DNA from: Lentisphaerota bacterium
GTDB taxonomy: Bacteria > Verrucomicrobiota > Lentisphaeria > Oligosphaerales > Oligosphaeraceae
Length of the DNA stretch: 6,634 bases
NCBI GenBank assembly: GCA_012799755.1
Contig: JAAZKQ010000644.1
Coordinates: 1-6,634 of the forward strand
Direction of reading: 5' to 3'
Shown here piece after piece: positions 3,806 to 6,634 of this stretch (position 1 is the first letter of the stretch; each line of letters starts with the position of its first letter). The position numbers and the translations under genes were made by a program. Under the pieces are notes generated by a model. The model ran no database searches and had not been told where the DNA came from. It was given only the letters and a program-made list of their open reading frames with translations.

Positions 3806-6634
3806 CTATTTCTTGATTTGCAGAATCATGGGCTGCAATGGGGGCAGGGTGATGGACGAGGTTTGCGGCTGGTTTGCCAGGAGCTCATGGCTGTCGCAGG
3901 GTCTGCCTTGTTGGCGCAGAGAGACCGTCAGCGCCGTGGAGCGCTGATTGCACAGGGCGGTGTAGGTCTGGCCGGCGTGCTCGACACTGCGGAATTCAAG
4001 GCCGTAGAGAGGGCTGCCGTCGGCGTGGGTGACCATGATGGCAGGCGTCATGGCCCAGGCGCCGAGGCGCGGCAGGAGGGCGGCGGGCAGGTCGTCAAGG
4101 ACTTCCGGGAGCGGCAGGCGCTCGCACGGCGGCGGCTGGGGCAGGGGCTGGTCATATTCGTCGCGTTCCAGGGCGCCGTCGCCGAAGAAGACAACGGCGA
4201 TGCCTTGCTTGCGGATCATGTCCAGCGCCGGCAGGGCCGACGTGGGCAGGTGGCTGATGGCAGGCAGGGCCAGCAGGCGGGCCTGGCGCAGTACCGGCGG
4301 GAGCTCGCCGGAAGCGGCGATCTGGTTGAGCTGTCGCTCGCTGAGGAAGCCCTGGCTTTGGCCGAGGGCGCAGAAGCTGGTCCAGAGGCTGTCCATGGCC
4401 GCCAGATGCTGAGCTTGATTATAGAGAACGGTGCTCTGGGACCAGAGGTGGACGACACTGGGCGGCGCCTGCTGGAAGGCCGTGATGACTGGCGCGTGGC
4501 GGTTGAGGTCCATGGCGGCGGCGGAAACGGCAAGGACGTGGTTGGGACGATGGAGGATGCTGCCGGCGAGGTCCGAAACGGGATTGTTGCTGCGTTCCCA
4601 GACCCAGATGGTCGTGGCGCTTTGACCGTGCAGAGCGCCCTGGATGAGGGCGGAGTAGCTGTGGATGGGCCGGCGCGTGGTGAAATCGCGGTCGCGAATG
4701 ATGTGATTTTCCGAATTGAAGACGGGCAGATCGCGCATGCTGCGCTGGAAGTCGTAGCTCATTTCGTAGCGTTGCCAGCCATTGTAGAACTGTGATTGGT
4801 CACGGCGCAGGACATTGCCAACGTCATTGCCATTGATTTGGCTGAGCTGGGCGAAGAGCTCAGGGCAGACGCTCCAGATGCCGCCGCTATACTTGTGGAA
4901 GTGGCAGCCCATCATGATCTTCGCATGCACGGGGATGGCGGGCGCCATGTCGTGAATGACGTCGGCCATCCATTGATGGAAGGCCGCAAAGGTCTCTTGA
5001 TTGAAGAGAACGAAGTCATAGGCGATGGCGCCCTCCGGGAAGGGCTTGGGCACCGGGATGTCGGTGAAAGACGCGTAGGCGCTATGCCAGCGCTGGTTGA
5101 GCTGGTCAATGCTGCCGTGTTTGCGTTCGAGCCACTGCGGCCACTGCGCGCGGATATGCGGGCACTGGTCCAATTTGATGCTGGTGGGCTCGTTGCTCAG
5201 GCAGAAGGAGTGCAATGCCGGCGAGTCTTTCAGCGCGGGGACGATGCTTCGCAAATAGCGCTCAATGATTGCACGCGCCTCTGGGGCGTGCACGCAGTAT
5301 TGGAAGAAGCCGCCCTGGCAGTCGGCCAACTCGGGCCATTTCTTCAGCGCCCAACTGGGGAAATAATGCGGACTGAGCAGAAGATTGATGCTGATATTCG
5401 CCTTCTCCGCGCGGGCAAAGATGGCGCGGAGGGCTTCAATGGGCTTGGTGTTGATCTTGCCGTTGTCCTCCACAACGCCGCGGGGACCTTGCTCAATTTG
5501 GATCATGTTGATGCCATAGCCGGGGAAGAGCTCAATGTCTCTGCGGACTTGGCCGAAATGTCCATAGCCCGTGAAGAAGGTCGGCGTCGCTTCGATGAGG
5601 CGGCCATCGGGATAGCGTTGCGTGGCCAGAAAGGACGATTTGTCAATGCGGATGGGGCTGGTGACATAGCTGGGCACCGGCGTCGGCGGGGGCAGGGCGC
5701 CGTCCTTGATGGCCTGAGCTTCGCGAAGGCCGTCTTCAATCATCGTCAGAAGTTCTTGATAGGTCACCCAGGCGCGGTCAATATTGCCCTGCTTGCAGTC
5801 CTGGCGGGTGTAGGCGCTGAAGCGGTCGTAGAGGCTGAGACGAAGGCGGAGGCTGCAAACGGCGGGAATGCGTTCGCCCAGACCGTCAAGGACTACGGCG
5901 AGCAGTTGACGCTGGGTGTCAAGCTGGGTGAGCAGGGACTCTATCAGCGATGGCGTGACCAGGCGATACTGGCGTTCGGAGCGGACCAGCTCGACGCCTT
6001 GGTTGCTGACGCTGACGCTGATGAGTACCTGCGCCGCGTTGCTCGTGGCCAGGTTGCAGCGGGCGTGGAGCTGCCAGCAGCGGCCGCCGGCGCCGCCGTC
6101 ACGCAGGGGCGTGTTAAGCGTGGCCAGGACGCGGCCGCTGTCAACATCACGGAATTCAAGCTGGGCTTGGGCGTCAACGGGCGCTGTTTTCAGGCCGACC
6201 ACGCCGTCGAAGTCGGCAGGGCCGTTGACGAAGAGCCACTGATCGCGGGGGTACAGTTCGGGGTCCCAACGCGGATCAATGAATTCGTTGCGGCGAGGGT
6301 GAGGCAGGAGCGCGGGCTGGCGGGGGCTGATTTCGACCATGTTCTCCGGCTTGTCTTCATTCCATGCCGGCGGCGGCGCGTCGCCCTCGAAGAACCCGAC
6401 GTTGTCAATCCACAGTCCATCGGTGGGGTGTTCGACGACGACCATGAAGGGGAAGGCGTTGCCGTCCTCTTTCGTTTCAAAGCTGTGGCAGATGCGTTGC
6501 CATTTGCCGCCCGTGTTGGGGATGCCCTTGCGCACATGCCAGCCTTTGCCGCCGCCGAACCAAGCTGAGGAGTTGGAGTTCGTTTTGGCGCTGAGGCAGA
6601 TGCAGTAGCGGGTGTTGGGCTTGACGGGCACGTC
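3806..6634 (-). CDS. GH42-like multidomain glycoside hydrolase (putative beta-galactosidase), 5' partial
   Basis: The frame is open to the right edge, so the true start and any signal peptide lie outside; 942 residues are visible, and I number from the valine encoded by GTG at 6631-6629. Residues 1-85 look like the end of a jelly-roll carbohydrate-binding module (PNTRYCICLSA near the start, LWIDNVGFFEGD at 73-84). A beta-rich domain (about 125-225) and a helical linker (about 228-312) follow. The TIM barrel spans about 345-690: FFTGYGHF (352-359), GINMIQIEQGP (373-383), LSPHYFPSWA (419-428), LSNEP (478-482), FNSENH (638-643) and IWVWER (675-680) mark successive strand ends. Glu481 after strand 4 and Glu641 after strand 7 are the expected acid/base and nucleophile of clan GH-A. 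ERKHGSIDQLNQRWHSAYAS (502-521) strongly resembles the GH42 'KYG..LN..WG' segment. Residues 733-828 resemble the GH42 glutamine-amidotransferase-like trimerisation domain, and a small beta domain ends the chain. The activity is probably beta-galactosidase or a related exo-glycosidase; the substrate is uncertain. Stop codon TAG at 3808-3806. Confidence 0.85.
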   Translation of the reverse strand, partial: DVPVKPNTRYCICLSAKTNSNSSAWFGGGKGWHVRKGIPNTGGKWQRICHSFETKEDGNAFPFMVVVEHPTDGLWIDNVGFFEGDAPPPAWNEDKPENMVEISPRQPALLPHPRRNEFIDPRWDPELYPRDQWLFVNGPADFDGVVGLKTAPVDAQAQLEFRDVDSGRVLATLNTPLRDGGAGGRCWQLHARCNLATSNAAQVLISVSVSNQGVELVRSERQYRLVTPSLIESLLTQLDTQRQLLAVVLDGLGERIPAVCSLRLRLSLYDRFSAYTRQDCKQGNIDRAWVTYQELLTMIEDGLREAQAIKDGALPPPTPVPSYVTSPIRIDKSSFLATQRYPDGRLIEATPTFFTGYGHFGQVRRDIELFPGYGINMIQIEQGPRGVVEDNGKINTKPIEALRAIFARAEKANISINLLLSPHYFPSWALKKWPELADCQGGFFQYCVHAPEARAIIERYLRSIVPALKDSPALHSFCLSNEPTSIKLDQCPHIRAQWPQWLERKHGSIDQLNQRWHSAYASFTDIPVPKPFPEGAIAYDFVLFNQETFAAFHQWMADVIHDMAPAIPVHAKIMMGCHFHKYSGGIWSVCPELFAQLSQINGNDVGNVLRRDQSQFYNGWQRYEMSYDFQRSMRDLPVFNSENHIIRDRDFTTRRPIHSYSALIQGALHGQSATTIWVWERSNNPVSDLAGSILHRPNHVLAVSAAAMDLNRHAPVITAFQQAPPSVVHLWSQSTVLYNQAQHLAAMDSLWTSFCALGQSQGFLSERQLNQIAASGELPPVLRQARLLALPAISHLPTSALPALDMIRKQGIAVVFFGDGALERDEYDQPLPQPPPCERLPLPEVLDDLPAALLPRLGAWAMTPAIMVTHADGSPLYGLEFRSVEHAGQTYTALCNQRSTALTVSLRQQGRPCDSHELLANQPQTSSITLPPLQPMILQIKK

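Noticed and set aside
4796..6568. A 590-codon open frame on the plus strand opposite the glycoside hydrolase
   Set aside because: The minus-strand frame has a continuous set of recognisable GH-A motifs with both catalytic glutamates. The plus-strand translation is Ala/Gly/Val/Asp-rich without recognisable domains, as expected for an antisense shadow in GC-rich coding DNA.
6629..6631. GTG near the right edge as the real start of the glycoside hydrolase
   Set aside because: The residues there are already inside a carbohydrate-binding-like fold, there is no room to see a ribosome binding site, and the frame stays open to the window edge. It is most likely an internal valine.

Overview
The window holds four genes, all read leftwards on the minus strand, with only short non-coding gaps. 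It looks like a fragment of a moderately GC-rich bacterial chromosome. The mix is a large GH42-like glycoside hydrolase with a carbohydrate-binding-type N-terminal module, two different Gfo/Idh/MocA oxidoreductases, and a cluster of short GC-rich hairpins between genes. This is typical of polysaccharide-degrading members of the PVC group (Lentisphaerota, Verrucomicrobiota or Planctomycetota). That placement is inference from gene content and style; no rRNA or marker gene is present.

Layout in the order of transcription, right to left. (1) 6634-3806: a 5'-truncated gene for a multidomain GH42-like hydrolase. Its clan GH-A TIM barrel is complete and both presumed catalytic glutamates are visible. 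(2) 3805-3467: a 339-base intergenic region with a cluster of palindromes resembling REP-type elements. (3) 3466-2555: a 303-residue polytopic membrane protein of the bile acid:sodium symporter (BASS/SBF-like) superfamily. (4) 2554-2364: a 191-base gap with a small perfect palindrome. (5) 2363-1254: a Gfo/Idh/MocA oxidoreductase with a classical dinucleotide-binding loop but AKP in place of the usual EKP. (6) 1202-180: a second, divergent Gfo/Idh/MocA oxidoreductase. It begins 51 bases after the previous stop, has a good ribosome binding site, and is very probably cotranscribed with it. (7) 179-1: non-coding sequence with a near-perfect 20-bp palindrome centred on CpG, which looks like a LacI/GalR-type operator for a gene beyond the left edge.

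Taken together, the region fits carbohydrate catabolism: a hydrolase releases sugar units, a transporter moves a small organic anion or related solute, and two NAD(P)-dependent oxidoreductases act on sugars or sugar derivatives. Only the two oxidoreductases are close enough to be called an operon with confidence. I see no clear evidence of a wholly new biological system. The items most worth checking are the divergent GH42-like enzyme, the operator-like palindrome and the hairpin cluster.
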